Shown: one piece after another, positions 40,201-55,200 of the stretch
Numbering within the stretch: the first letter of the stretch is position 1
Layout: each line of letters opens with the position of its first letter
Assembly (NCBI GenBank): GCA_008711295.1
Contig: VUYV01000046.1
Span: 5,001,714-5,065,713, forward strand
DNA from: Anarhynchus alexandrinus
Lineage: Eukaryota > Chordata > Aves > Charadriiformes > Charadriidae
Length of the DNA: 64,000 nucleotides
Reading direction: 5' to 3'
Notes under the pieces: generated by a model
The model's database searches: none
What the model saw: only the letters and a program-made list of their open reading frames with translations
What the model was told of the DNA's origin: nothing
Made by a program: the position numbers and the translations under genes

Positions 40201-43200
40201 AACAAAGATAGCTCACAAACAGGCTTCAGGCTTTCTCCTGAAATAAATGGGGGGAGAAGGGTTGAGTTCATAGAGCTGCCCTCCTGGACAGTTTCCAACT
40301 CTTTTCTTTTTGACTGACACCTTTGCAAAAAAAGTGTCTTTTGTCCCTTTAAAATTTAGCTAAAATGAAACTGTTACTCAGACTCTTAAGGAATTATATT
40401 CATAAATACCTGTGGGGTAAAGTAACTCAGTCTACAACTGAAACAATGAAAAAATGTCACATAAGAAAAACTAACACATGATAAATGTTACCCATTTTAC
40501 AGGCAGAAAAACATGAAACGAAGCCACAATAGACACAAACCTAAAGAAACAGATGACTGCGAGGAAAATACATGAGAGGTGAAGAGGCAGGTTCATGCAA
40601 AGCTGTATGTTCCTAAATGAAAAAGTTAAGTTTATTGGGAACACCAGAAAGCTGCTGCTACTAAGAGCTGTCAATACTTTCTGAAGCAAGGGGAAATGTC
40701 ACTTACAGTGAAATAAAAACAAACAAATCAATAAGATCAGGATCCGAAAAGACAATTTGAATTTCATAAAGAAGGTGGAACAGGAAAGGGAAGAGAATGA
40801 AGAATCCCTGTCACCCTCACACAACTTTGATCTCTGTAATCACAGCTGATAACTTATTACTACTAGTCCCTATTATTAGTAGAGAAACAGACCCAGAAGG
40901 ATGAATTAATATATCCATAATGCAAAATAAAGCTAAATATTTATATATATATATACACATATTTTAGATGAACCAGAAACTGAATTCCTAAATCCCCTCT
41001 TTGGAATAAAATACACAGTCCTACTACATAAACCAGTGTCCAGCAGTGTATCTACCGTGACATCTCAGAATACAAAATCTCTGCCAAAAGCTGGAGCAGA
41101 AACTGTCTCTTTTCCATGCTTTGTTGACAACCCTGTTTTATTAAGTGACTTTTTCTACAGTTAGCTGGTTCAAATATGCATGAACTAACTTACAAGGTAA
41201 ATTAATTCACTGCTTCCTAGAGGCCTTTATCCCTGGCTGGAAATATTTGGCAGAAAGCTCCAATTCTTTCTAAGTTCTGCTCTAAGTGATGGACTCTGCT
41301 TAATAAATAATGATACCTTTAATCAGCACAAGAGTACATCTTGTTAAGTAACTGCAATTTGTTACAGAGTCCAGATCCTCAGTAGGAATTAATCTTTGTT
41401 CTGCATGGTGTGTTTAAATAACCAAAATCTGAAGTGTTTCAGACTATGGAGATGAACTGAAACTGCAGTCAATTTACCCTTAAAGGACCAAGCTGGAAAC
41501 TGCAGCAGTTCAGAACTGATTCATCACTTGATTACTTTGAAGCCCTTGCTCAGGTATTAGCAGGCTCTCCTAGCTTAAAAAGAACCACCATACCAAGCAG
41601 GGAGCTAAGTTGTTTTCATGTATTTTGATTTGCTCTTAGCATCTCTAACTTAAGCTGCTTAGTGTTGAAGTTTTCCAATCTGAAAATATTTCCCATTTTG
41701 GGTAACTTATCCAAAACCTGTGACTGCTGACTTTATACTCAGAAGTGGCACATCCCTCCTCTGTTCCCCCAAAAAAACTAGATATAATGTCAGCTTGGGA
41801 TGTATTCATAAATAAGACACAGAATCAGAATAGTTTGGGTTGGAAGAGACTTTTAAAGGTCATCTAGTCCAACACCCCTGCAAGGAGCAGGGACATCTTC
41901 AACTAGATCAGGTTTCTCAGAGCCCCGTCCAACCTGACCTGGAATGTTTCCAGGGATGGGGCATCTGCTGCCTCTCTGGGCAACCTGGGCCAGTGTTTCA
42001 CCACCCTTATTGTAACAAAATTTCTTCCTTTTATCGAGTCTAAATCTACCCTCTTTCAGTTTAAACCCATTACCCCCTGTCCTATCACAACAGGTACTGC
42101 TAAAAAGAATCACTGGGGATAACTGGGCCAATGAGAATGGTCAGGGTTGCTCTGTAGGAGGGCTGATGTTGATAGAAACAAGAGCAGGGCTTTTAAGGCA
42201 AAGACTCTTTGGCAGCGTGACCTGGTACACAGGAGTGCTAGGCACAGCCACGAGGATCCATCAAAAAGGTAGATTTGGCAGCCCTAAGCAGGATGTTGGC
42301 AGAAAGGCAGCCTGTTCCAGGGAAGCAGACTAAACAGAAGGATAGATGATGAAAAGAGGGCAGAAGTGCAATCACGTCTGGGTGTTGGCCAACAGGGAGA
42401 AAGCTTCCATCTGAGCTGGCTGGAGTTGGCCCAGGAACTCACAATCTCAGGACTTTTGCCATTTCTGCATCTAGGTTTCTATTCTGGGTAATGTGTCATC
42501 ATCTGAACCACTGGCTACATTATCTTTGTGAAATCTTCTTATTAAGGATCATGTACATTACAGAAAGACCTTCTAATACCAGACAGATCTAAAAAATGCC
42601 CCAAAATGTTTGCAAAACCTTCTATATTATGTCAGTGCCATGATGCCTACTTCCAAACCATTGGTTCAACTCAAGGACTGAACCACAAGCAAAGCACTAA
42701 TTCCTATCTCTCCCCAGATTTATCATTCACGTTGGTGCTTCACGTCTTTCACATATTAACCATAAACACAAGTTCACTGATGATTTTCTGACTTTAGCTT
42801 TATACTGATTCCTATCAACATCAAAGAAGAGAAAGCTAAACTGAGACATACCACAGCCTTGTGAATTTGGGACTGCTTTCCCAGGAGCTGAAGTTCTTCG
42901 AAACCCGCTTCTACATCCCAGCTGCACACTCGGAGACAGATCAAACTCTTCATCCCGGGGAAAATCAATGAAAGAATCTGCTAGGAATTGCTTGGAGTCC
43001 AAATGCAGCAGAAAACCACCATCTTCAATCTCTTTTATAAATGCTCCAATAAGGTTTTCTCCAACAATTGCATTTTCTAAAGGGGGAAAAATACATCAAA
43101 ATAGCATGAAAGAGATTCCCAATATAGTAACGGACAACCACAAAGAAACTGATGAACTTTAAGTTAAAAACATAGGTAGGTAGAGAAATATAAGCATGTT

Positions 43201-46200
43201 TGCAAACAGCAGACAAGAATGAACATGTACAGTGCCTATCCCATTAAAGTCCTAATCTCAATATATGTAGAGGGTGCTAAAGAAACAGGAAGAAAACCCC
43301 AACAAAAAAAATGGCGTATTCAAGAACTAAAACATCAGGGAACAAAATTTGATTTCTGAGTTACAAAAATTCAGGAGAGGAAAACCAGGATTATTTGACA
43401 TTCAGATTTAATTTATTCCTGTTTTTTTCAGTGGGTATCATTTGCTTCTTTTTCAGCATTTTGATGGTTTGTTTTTGAAGGCCAGCATCTGTAACAATAT
43501 AATAAGCACCTTCCATCACACTACTGATATTCAGCATATCCACCTATGCAAGAGACACGCTCTTTGCAATTGCCAAAGCCAGTATTTAAAGCTAGAAAAT
43601 GGTGAGTACTTTTCCTATTGTCAATATTCTTAGTTGCCCAGACAGCTTCCCTTCTGATGACTTGTGCAAGGACAATTTTCAGTGCTCATTCAAAAGCGAA
43701 GTCCCCAGTTTCGCTGGACAAGAATTACTACAAGAACAGCGTTCCCAGTGAATTTTGTTTGCTGTCACATTCTGTCTATCCCTGCAGGCTTTGTGGCACT
43801 GAATGAAATGTTGATGTGGTTTACTGCTTCAAATTTCATAGGATGGTTTAGGTTGGAAGTGACCTTAAAGATCATCTAGTTCCAATTTGCAAGACAAGGG
43901 CCTCCAGTAGCTACAGGTGAGGAGTAGCCCAGTAACCCATCAAGTGGGAAGTCCTGCACCCTATGTACTTTGAGTTTTGTGACTATACTAATGGCCTCGG
44001 ATGTGGAATTTTCACAGGGAGGATGTTATGTACATAAAGAGAGCGTGAGGAATGTTACAGCTCACACGCTGCACAAAGACTATCATTCTGTGACTGACGT
44101 GTCCAAGGCAAATAGCAGAGGGTGCCACTGCCTTCTCACGTGGCAAGTTGCCTGACTTTGCGCTGTAGCCCACAGGCGGCTTTGAAGTTGTGCGAGGAGA
44201 GAATTTCACATCCAGATACGAGGCTCCGGCGACACAGCGCTGCCCTCCTGCCCTGAACCAACCGCAGACGTAAGATGCTTTTTCTGAAAGATCATCCTAG
44301 ACCTTTAACACAGAAAGGGTCGGTGGTCTCTCTTCCTGAATGTTGGTCCGCAGCCAATTGCTGTCATTTCCCCCTTTGCAGAGGAGGGACAAGAGGTTTT
44401 TACACTCAAGGGTTAAAGTGAACGGACCTCACATTAAAGCTGACAGCTTTGTCCTTCTGTTCTCAATGGTCTGTTTCCTCCAGCTTTGAGCATCCTATCC
44501 TTCTGCTGCACTGACACATACTATAATCAACAAAATAGCACTTAGTTTTGTTCAACCCCAGGCCAAAACGATACTTAGTTCATGAGCAAGTAATTGGAGA
44601 TGACCATATAACCAACACTTTGCAAATGTTTTGCCAGGACTTGTCGCATAATTGAAAGCAGGACTAAGCAGATTAGCCTTTTATTCAAGCAAATATCCTT
44701 CCGAATTGGCTGGTGACTAGCTGTAGCAGAATTAAAAACAACTTTGAAATGACAGTTGGAGGGAATTCACATGTAGAAAAGAAGCAAACAATCAAACCAG
44801 TAAGAACCCACTTAGGTCTGTTGAATTTCCTTTAGTCTAAAATATTTCCCTGTGTTCAAAAGTTCTTAACTCTATCACTAAATGTGACCCTGCTACGGCC
44901 ACATTACGTATGCACGCACATATAATATTCTTTACATTCAGAGTACATGAACAAGTGTTTGACTGTAGTATACATGTTCATGCGTTGCAATTAGACAGGT
45001 ACATCCTGTAACATCTCAACAGAGAGTAATTCAGTGTCTGATGGACGTTCCAGCCACGGACTTGTTGGTAACTTCTTACATGAGCTGCCTTGGTCCAGCC
45101 CTTCCAGCACAGCTGGCCAGTGTGGGGCCACACTTCCCTGCTGACGTGGGACCTGGCTTCTGGCCCAAGGTGAGCTTCCGGGGACCTTCAGCACGCTCTA
45201 TAGCATGGCAGATACAATAGTGCTTCCCTGGTTTTACTACCATTTTACCACATAATTTTGGAAATTTAAGCTACTACACACCTCGTGCTTCGTTAGATTT
45301 ACTGGAAGATCTTATTAAGCATTTTTCCAAGTATACCTTTAAGCACCTGGACTTCTGGGGTGACAATACATTTTTTCACATACAGAAATATCCTATAAAT
45401 AGTTGCATCTTGCTTAGTGCAGTGGGAAGAAGTTTAATTTAGGGTTTGCTCCTGTTGAATGAAACTCTAGTTTCAACATGAAACGGATCATACTGTTACC
45501 TAGAGTTTATATTGGCCAATGAGAAAGTAAGAAAAGAGAAATCCAAAAAGTAAATTAATTATTCTTCTTTTTTTTTCCCTTTAAGGAAAATACAGAGCAC
45601 AAAGACACAGCTTAAAATAGCAGTTGTATAGGGCAGGGATTGATTTCCTCCTGTCTTACTGATGGGAACTGTTTACTGAATGTTCATCCACCAAAAGCTC
45701 ATTTTTATAATCATTAGTATTTTTGCCTGTTGAACAGAAAAGAGAGAAGTTGCTGAAAGCGTTCCTTTTTTAGAGCTGAGACCTACGCTACAAAGCCAAA
45801 TGGCATAAGATCCTTCAGGAAGGGATTTGCACAGCCTCGGAATTTAGTACATGAAAATATCTGCAAGGAAAAAAAGTAATGAATCATTCCCAAGTGATTT
45901 AGATTTGAGGCTCTCCATTGGGAACATATGCACGCTGCACTTCTATTTAGCAATTTTTTTCTCAGTTACTTCGCAGGAGGAAAAAAAAAAAAAAAAGCAA
46001 AACTTCTCAATTACCCATGAAGAAGCTAGGAGAAGAACAAAGCTATTTTAGTAATGTAGATTTTCAAGTCAGAGAGACAATTTGCTCGATCTGTGTAAAT
46101 ACACCAGAAAACACCTCGAACAGAAAGACCCAAAGCTGCTTTAGAAGGTGATGGAAGTTGATGGTGCCAAGAGTATACAGAGAGAAGGCTCTGCTCTGCC

Positions 46201-49200
46201 TCTTCTGAAACCATACGGCCATTCCCGGAAAAACAATTTTAGTACTATGGGGAAATTATAGTGTGGAGAGGGTCAAAAATGTAACGCCCTCAAAGTGGAA
46301 CATTTTCAAAAGTAAAGTTTAATATAAAGCCAAACACACTTATACTTTGATCCACCTTCTGCAAACTACTCGAATATTCATGTTTCCCTTATAATCTGGA
46401 GCAACAGAACAGATGTAAACACAAACAGAGTGTAAAGCCAGGAACCACACGACCACCGCAGCCGCTCTCTGTGACCTGAAGGCTTTTGAATTCAGTTCTG
46501 ATCAGGCCAAAGCTGCTGTAGGGCACACATCTCCAAGTCCCAAAGTTAGAGGGAAGGACACGTGCGGGTAGGGTTATTTATACTTTGTGCTGGGAACAAC
46601 ATTGCAAAGCAGTAAAAACTGAAGGAAAGGTGGCACAGAGGGCATTTGAACTTGGGATATGTCTTTTTTGTCTTTTATTTTAATGGGAAACACTGACTGC
46701 TTTGAAAGAAGTTCCTTACACCATCCCTAACCTACTTGGAAACCACAGCAAAGATCTACCAGTCAGTGGTCTCTGCAAAATTGCTCTAGGATGTCTGAGG
46801 TAAGGGTTATTCTTTAGTGTCAAAGGTAATGTAATAAATAGAAAAAGGAGAAAAAGAAAGAAAGGGAAAAAAAAAAACCTGGAAGAAACTAGTTGTATTT
46901 TTTGGCAATGTGTGAATTGTCTTTCTCTGAGTACAACCCAATAAGGAACACAATCTTTTCCAGCACTGAGGACTTGTCCAATGGAAATTAACATCTGGGA
47001 CAGCTCAGCTCATGCCCGATATAGTAATTTTTAATCTCAGTTAAGGAAGCTGGGACAGGCAGTCCTATCTGAAAGAAACATTCAATTATAGCTCCTTTCC
47101 ACTGTGCAGTCACAGCCTGAAAAGAGAAATACATAAACACCAAAGCTCAAAACCACAACTCCAGTGTAATAAAGACAGACTATTACAATGAGCATTTATA
47201 GTATCTTGCTAGTGCCTCCTAAGAGCAGACACAGGGAAGCAAAACAATTAAAAGCAAAGGAGGTTTAATTCATAGAAATATCAGAGGAAAAGTAACTCAC
47301 CAATATCATGCAAGTCAGGGAGAGAAGCTGCCGGGATGTTTTCCAGCTGAGCCCTCCACGTGACATTCACCCCCAGGCGGTCCACGCTCAGGCATTCGAC
47401 ATAGACAGTGGAATCATCACAGACAGAAAGTGAGCCGGTATTTCCAAATGCATTTACCTCGGATTCAAAATTAAATGAAACCACAGTTAGTCAACCAGAG
47501 AACCTTCTTGTTCTTGCCTTTCCCTATTCAATCGCACTGTGCTATGCTCAAAGGCAACGTTTTCAAAACGGCCTGGAAAAACAGAAGTAGAAGTAGGAAA
47601 AGATAATTTTAGCAGGTGATTTACTCACTGCTAGAATAGTCAAAGGGTTCTCTTGCATCAAAACATTTTTAATAAATAGCGGACTGATATGATATGACTT
47701 CTACGGCTACACTTAAACTGATCAGCTGATGTGGGGTCAGTGAGACTAAACATCCTATTTTCCCAGCCATCCACATGACACCAACCTGACCAGAGATCAT
47801 GGCATTTTCTGCTCTTTCACCTCTCTCAAGCAGGCAAAGTTCTACCTTGTGCCTCACCCTTTTTTTTTTNCACCAAAAACAGATAATAAGGAATCGAAAT
47901 TACCTGGAGGTGACATAAACCACGAGCCTTCAACTCATCTAAAATAAATATCTGGAATGCCTGGAGTAATCCAGAGTAGTCAGAACTACAAGTCTTCTCA
48001 GGAGGCAGCAGTAGTTGAAAGTGTGTTTGAGCTTGGACTGTCTGAAATAATTGGAGCTCTAAAAAATAAGTAGAAAGGGCATTTAGTAGCCTCACTATTT
48101 AATGTAGAAACTGAATTCCAAAATTACTTTGGAAACATTGATTTGGCATTTTGCTTTTGCATCAATAGCATCTCCCCATTTCTAGGTGAAAGCAGTAGAG
48201 TTGTCGGTAGTAAATGATAAGCAGCAAGAGACGTGTTTGATAAATATATATGTTGTGCATTAGGGAAAAAGCTAGGTGATATAGTTATATAATAATAAAG
48301 ATTTATTTTACACTGGAGCACTACCTCACAGAAGGATAAGGAACAATCTGGATCACTAATGACTTTTTATAAGATTTGGCAGATAAGAATTTCCAGAGAA
48401 GTAGATGAAAGCTGACATTATGCTAATACTTAAAAAAGAAACAGGAAGACAGGAATTATTGACCTGTCAACCTCTGCTTCTCTTAGACACAATCATGAAA
48501 GGACTTCTATTAAAGAAAGGAATTAAATGATTAAAGCAATTAATACTTATTCAAATGGGCTTTCAGAAACCTAGCTTGTCAAATTAACTGGGAATCAAGT
48601 TTTAAAAGAAAATATATTTGACTGCATAATAATGGCATTGACGTGAACGAGGGCCTTCCAATTTTTTGATAGCAAACCAAAGTGACACAAATCACAAAAA
48701 TCAATGAGAAACCCATGATCTCATCAGTCACAAAATTAAAATCTTTTTATTCAGTTTTCAGGCAGAAAAAAAAAGGTGCAAATTTCTTGTCTCCTCTGGA
48801 GTTACGCTGACCCCAGCCTTCGTGGAAGGTTTGTTATCTCAGATTCAGCACAGCAGTCGTGCTGTCATGGCACCTCCAAATGGAGCTGGCTCTTATCCCA
48901 CCAGCCCGGAGAAACGGCAGAGCTCTCCCTTATTCACCTCCCCTACAGACCCTTGCTGCATCCCTGCCCCTCACCCCCAAAATGAGCGTGGGAAAGCCTG
49001 GAGAGCATCCAAGGAGAATGGTGGGAGGGACCAGAGAACACAAAAGCCTGCTTCTTGCTGCAAGGCACAAAGCCCTCTATCTGTTTAGTTTATCAGAGAG
49101 TAGTTAAGAGCTGACTTAACCACAATGTCTAAGTGTACACATAAGGAAGAGGAAATAAGATTTTTAAGAGTGTAAGTATTGTCCATTGGAACAAATTGCT

Positions 49201-52200
49201 AAATGTTGTGGTGAATTCTCCCTTACTGTGAAGTTCATTCAATCGCCTTTAGATGTGTTGGGATTTTTTTCTCTCTCCTTAAAACCATGCTCTATTTCAA
49301 ACACAAATTACTGTGGGATGTCCTCGGATTGCATTAAACGGCAGCTTGTATTCAGGTTGCCACACTCTCCCCTCTGTCCTTATAAACAGTTATTCAACTG
49401 CCATCAGACAAACATGAAAGTTACTTCATAAGATGCTACAAAAACCTAGCAAACATGATTACAGACAGACAAAAGGCTTAGTCTGAAATTTAGAGTTTAA
49501 AATAATTTCCATTTGGAATAAAAGACCTGGGGTACAACTGGAAATACAGAGGTTTCTAGGATGGTTTAACCCATTCTGGAGATGAAGAGTAGCTGCAAAC
49601 TTGGCATCAAGATCTGTATTTCTCAGTTCAGCACTGCCACAAATTGCCATTTTGATCAGAATGTATCTCTATTTGAAATAACTGAAAAGGCCAACATTAA
49701 TATCCAATTATACGAGCTCTGAATAGACAACTGATTCTTTCAAGAATTCCAGGTGCCGTTTTTTTCTTGAAAGAAAAATGGTCTGAAAAATACCACAAGT
49801 CAGCCTACAAAGATAACAATAATCCTAAAGAACAGACTGCTGCAAAAAGAAGCAGAAGTAACAGTGACTCGATTATGCAAATAAACAGTCAAATTCTGCC
49901 AAATTCAAACATCTGGCGCTCATCTGTTCTTCCAGGACGAAGTGGATCCATCAGAATCACTTCATGGTGCCAGCATCTTTTAACTTGCAAAGAAAAATCT
50001 GCATATAGATTGAATAACTATTTATAGCTGTATTATTACTGAAAAGCAGGACTGTTTCTGGAACAGGAACCAGCCAAGAGACAGAGATGAAGATGGCAGA
50101 AGACAGGGCTAATCTACTGCACCTTAATTTAGCAACACCCAAATAACTGTTGGGTCCTATTATCGTCATTCACACAGCAGCTTCATGACGAAAGCACATT
50201 TTTGTACATCTGTTTACATTCCCCTCTGCCCTTCCCAACCCAGGGCAGCTCAGACATACTCTGGCAGGCCTGGTGGAGTGGGGCAGCCGAGACCCATCGA
50301 CGCTGTTGCACATCACACTGAAACGACGTGCCGGACGAGGCGCTGTGGAAGCCCTGGCGACACACCAGCCAGCACTGCTGAACGCCTAGAGCTTGCTCAG
50401 AAATGTTTTCGCAAAATACAGCTCCGTTGAGAACCGACGAGGCACCGAATGGCAGAGCACACTGCGGACCTTTAGGCACATGAGAAAGGGGATATATTAG
50501 TGGCATATTTTGAAGCGCTTCTAGTAAAATTCCTCATAACCCTCCTATCAACAGAGAAAACCTAGACAGGATCCTGTGCATTTCCCACTCATCTCAACTT
50601 GGATCTGGTTTGATGTCAGCATGGTTCAGTTTACTAAAGCTGATGAAGAGACACATATTGACTTTGATGGGTAATGCATTGGGTCCAGAAAGCTACGTGC
50701 ATGGTTTATAAGAACAGCTAAGTTTAAAACAGCCATGAATAAGTTTAAGCAGGAAATGAGAAGGAGGTTTCTAACCATCAGCAAAACAAATCTTTACAAA
50801 ATATAGCCAGCGGAAATAGGCAGGGTGAAAAAAAAGTCTCAGTTCCCTTAAGAGTGACGTTTGAAAACTTTAAGATCAGGAGCTCACGACTATGGTGTCT
50901 TCAACTGCACCAGGATGCTTCTGGTGACTCAGCAGGTCCTTAAATGTAGCATACAGTTTTGGAGTTGGAGCACAAAATTTACCCTATCAACTCACTCGAC
51001 ATCAGCACAGTCATTTCAACCCTGTTAGCCCAATATAACAGGCTGTTACAGCGGGATAACAACAATGATAATTATTTTCTACTAATCAGTACAAACCAGT
51101 TGCTTCACTCAATGTTAGCCAAATCCCAACCTAATTATTGCATATATCTAGTAATAATTAAACACTTCTGAGTTCTAGACCTACAAAACATAGGAAGAAA
51201 AAACAACTTCCTCACTTTGAAATAAACATAAAGAAAAAGCTGTTCTTGTATCATGCAAGCCACATGCTTGGTGTATGTATAGATCAGTTTCCAAATACCG
51301 ATGCTCAGATCAGTCCCACCCTCCCTAGTCACTGCAGGGAGGCAAACACTGCTGATGGTTCAAGTCTGAGCAGCCTCTCTCCTCTTCTGATGGAGATATC
51401 AAGATTAATTCCTTAACTTAGCAGCCACTTCAGTTAAAGCTTAAAACACTGCAGGATGAACATGGGATCCAGGGTGCACGGTACATCCTTGTTTTCCAAC
51501 CCCGAGCATTTCAATGCCAAAAAAAAAGGCTTTCATATCTGTCTCTCCGAATTGCCAAATGCATCTTTTCCAAGTCTCCTTTCTAGCATCTTTTCTGCAA
51601 TAACTGCAAATGGAGCCACTACATTCCTCCTCTTCACTCATTGACTCTGTACCCAGCCTCTTTTTCAGTAAAGGTGGAAACCTGGCACCCTTGCTTAACA
51701 AAGTTTTAACAAACCTCCTGACATTTTAGGACCAAAAGATATCACTATAAAAGAGATAGTAATACTTATCCAATGTAAACTATATCCATCATTATTTGTA
51801 AATTATATTAATATTTTTTTACACAAAGTATATAAAAATCAGTCTGTGGTCTCTTTATTGCTCTAACACATTTCTCTATTCCACAAAGTCAAATCCAGTC
51901 TCAGCCGTATGCTGCTACAGCCTGTTACTGTCTGTTGCAATGAGAGTTGGTGTGTGAACTAGGGAAATAACCAGTCCCCAAAACATAAGTGATGGATGGT
52001 TTCCTGGTGCGGTTCATGGGTTTCCGTTCACAACCAGTAATTTGCTCATTTATCCATCTACATATGTCATCTCATTTACTATCGTTATCAAGCCTGCACC
52101 ATTCTGTCATTCTATTTCTGCCCCAATTTCTTACTCCTGTAGGAGTGAATCAAAATCCGGCTGAATATTGACACTTCTTTCATAGATGTTTCTAAAGATA

Positions 52201-55200
52201 TCCATAAGGAAATTACTGCCTCCAGGACCTTCTCTGGAAGGCTTTCTCTCCTCTATCTCCACTCAGAGCTGTGGAAAGTGGGCATGAGGATGGGAGATGC
52301 GTGTGAGGACTGCTAGGATACTTGGCATCATCTCTCTGGTGCATGTCAACTAGAAAAAGTTGGATTCTACCTCTGATGGAAATGATTAAGTTAATGAAAA
52401 CCTCATTGCATGCACTGGGCACTGTGAAGTTATTACTTGCTGTTTACAGCTGTCTGTTCTGATGTTGGAGGAGAAGTTTATCATATTTTCCCACCACAAC
52501 AACTTCTTTTGCTGATAGACAAGATCTCCAAGATAGTGAGCCAGTACTCCCTTCCCTTTTTCCTGAACAATTATTAGTAGTTCCCAGGATGAGAGGATAA
52601 GGCTGGATAGACTGAGGGGAAAAATAACTTTTGTGTCTTTATTCTTACCCAATAACTAAGTTGTTTAGCATGAAAAAGTTCCATTGCTATTTCAAAATCC
52701 AGGAAAATCATTAAAGATTACTTCAATGGTATTTCTATGCAGAAAATAACAAACAGCTTTCAGTAAAGCCAGTTTTCCACTGTATTTTCAAAGCAGTTCA
52801 TTCTCTCAGGTCAGTCATTTAAATAAGAAAGGTCATTAATTATTCAGCCACTATCTCCTCTAGGTACAGCATTACAGGATCCCAAGAAACATCAGATGTG
52901 CACAAAAACTGTAAAAACGTCTTAAAGGCATATCTCGGGGTACACCTGCACACTCCTTAGAACATATTCCATAAATTCCCTTGGAATTTAGGGAGAAATC
53001 CAGAAAATGAGCTTTCATGAAGAGAATGAGATACCAAGGACTTAACATTTGCAACTAGTTCTGACTTTTCTCTGGCCTACTAGAAACACTTCCACTTTTT
53101 CCCTGTTCACCTTCAGAGTCTATGGGAACGTCAATCCATACTGCTGAGTGCCGGGTGTCGCGCTGAGTTCCTCCAGCGGGTCCTAACAAAATAGATATCA
53201 CCCAGCCACACGTCCCACAGAGATACTCGACCATAACCTGAAAGCAGGATGGCAGCAGCACTGTACTTGTTGGACTGATCAGCTCTGCTTCTCTGAAGAG
53301 CCAGAAACCTGCACTGGACTGCTACGCTCTCATGGCTATGCCACCCTAGCTCTGGAGCTCATCTCTTCAGAGTTTGGTTGGGTATCTCCACACAACACCA
53401 CAATGCATGGGGCAGATAAAACCTCCATGTGGTGTCTCCTAAAATCCCAACCGCATAGCTCTCTCTTGGTACAAGAGGGTTAAATGAAAATTACGTTGGT
53501 GGTGGTTTCAAAGTTGGCTGAGGAGATATCTAATCTATTAAAACACCTTACAGCCAGTTGGGCTGACACAGCGAGGGATTTTGTTGGTTACCACGTGTTG
53601 CTCTTTATATAGCAGAATCACAAAAGGAAACTGAAGCAATTTCTTATCACGTGGTCTCATTTTCCCAAATCTACCAACAGCTCTCATTAAAAAAAAAAAA
53701 AAAACCCAACCACAAAAGTACTATGGAAACAGTAGTGTCCTGCAGGCACTAGTTGAAGGTTTTACATCTCTAGTTTCCACTATCATTGCACTTTGGAGCA
53801 TAGCCTTGTAGAAAGTTTAATTTGTTTTTCTTCACTTCAGTGATGGGGAGATGTATGAGGGCCATTGCAAATTAAATTTATCCAAATGTCTCCCATTTGG
53901 ACTTCTCATTGGAAACCATGAGTGAATTCCAGTGCTTCGCAGCTCTGGTCATGCAGGAAATACTCTGTGAATATGTAGTGTTTTGGCACATCTTTTTCAC
54001 AACTCTGGTCACAAGCCAAGAGTAGGAATGGCAGAAGCATACATTTTTCAAATTTTATTTTAGTCAGTTGAATGGCTTTTAATCCCAGAGCCAGCTCAGA
54101 CTGGAACAGCTTCAAGTTTGCAGCAAGACATTCGGATTTACTTTCTAGCTCAGTTTTATAGCTGAACTGCTTTAATTTAACCAATTTTATGAATAAGGGA
54201 AAGTCAAAGGTCCATACCCTTTCTCCTTTCTCCCTGACAAAGCACTTGGAGAAAACGGGACATCATGCCCAAACAGGTCTGAAATCTGCTATAACACAAA
54301 GCATACTGCTTGAGCAGAAGTCTCTGTAAAGGTCTGAACAAAGAAGATTAACTACAACTAAATATGGGAAAAAGTTAGGATCTAGGTGAAGTTCCAGAGC
54401 TGGATTTGTTCAGAAGCCATGCGCCTCAAGCAGGAACTCACTTGCACATGCAGGTCTTCCTCCGCTTACTCGTGTCCCTGGCGCCTCTTCTCCGTTGTCG
54501 AAGACGCACCAGCAGCTCTCTTGATCCTGGCTGCACTGCACAGGTGAGAAAGTCCCGTTGTCCCCTTCACACTGAGGGATGTAGCCTTTGCCAGCTTCTC
54601 GTAAACCAGTTTTAGACTTCAGCATATTACAGACACTAGGACCTTTAAAGAGAGGAATTCATTGCAAGATACATTGACGACAAACTGATTATCTGCAGAA
54701 ATGAACTATACTAATGTACACAATCGTCCTAAAGAACAGCAGTGCTTTCAGGCTGTTTTATTAGAAGGAAGAAAGATAAGTGATCATGAAACCATAAATA
54801 ATTTGAATCATTATAGAAACAGGTGATTTTACTTCCACTAGAAAAAACATATATTTTTCTAAAGATTAAAGTGCAAGTTATACGAGTTGCATCAGTAAAA
54901 CCATTGAAAAAATACTGATACTTATTTTGCGTTTACATCTTTTTTTGCCATAGATTTGAGAGTGTATCATTTAGATTTTAATATTTTTTTTAAATTAATC
55001 TTTTTAGTAAGAATTTTTGAGCAAGGTCATTTTAAATGTAATAATATGATTATTTACATTTTAAAATATTCATAATATCTCAGTTTTATACCTTCAAAAC
55101 TGGAAAGAAAACCCAATCATGAAACAGCAATATTTATGGTTTCCCATACACAAACATGACATGAGCATGCAAAACCACACAAGAAGACCCAAAAAGTTCA

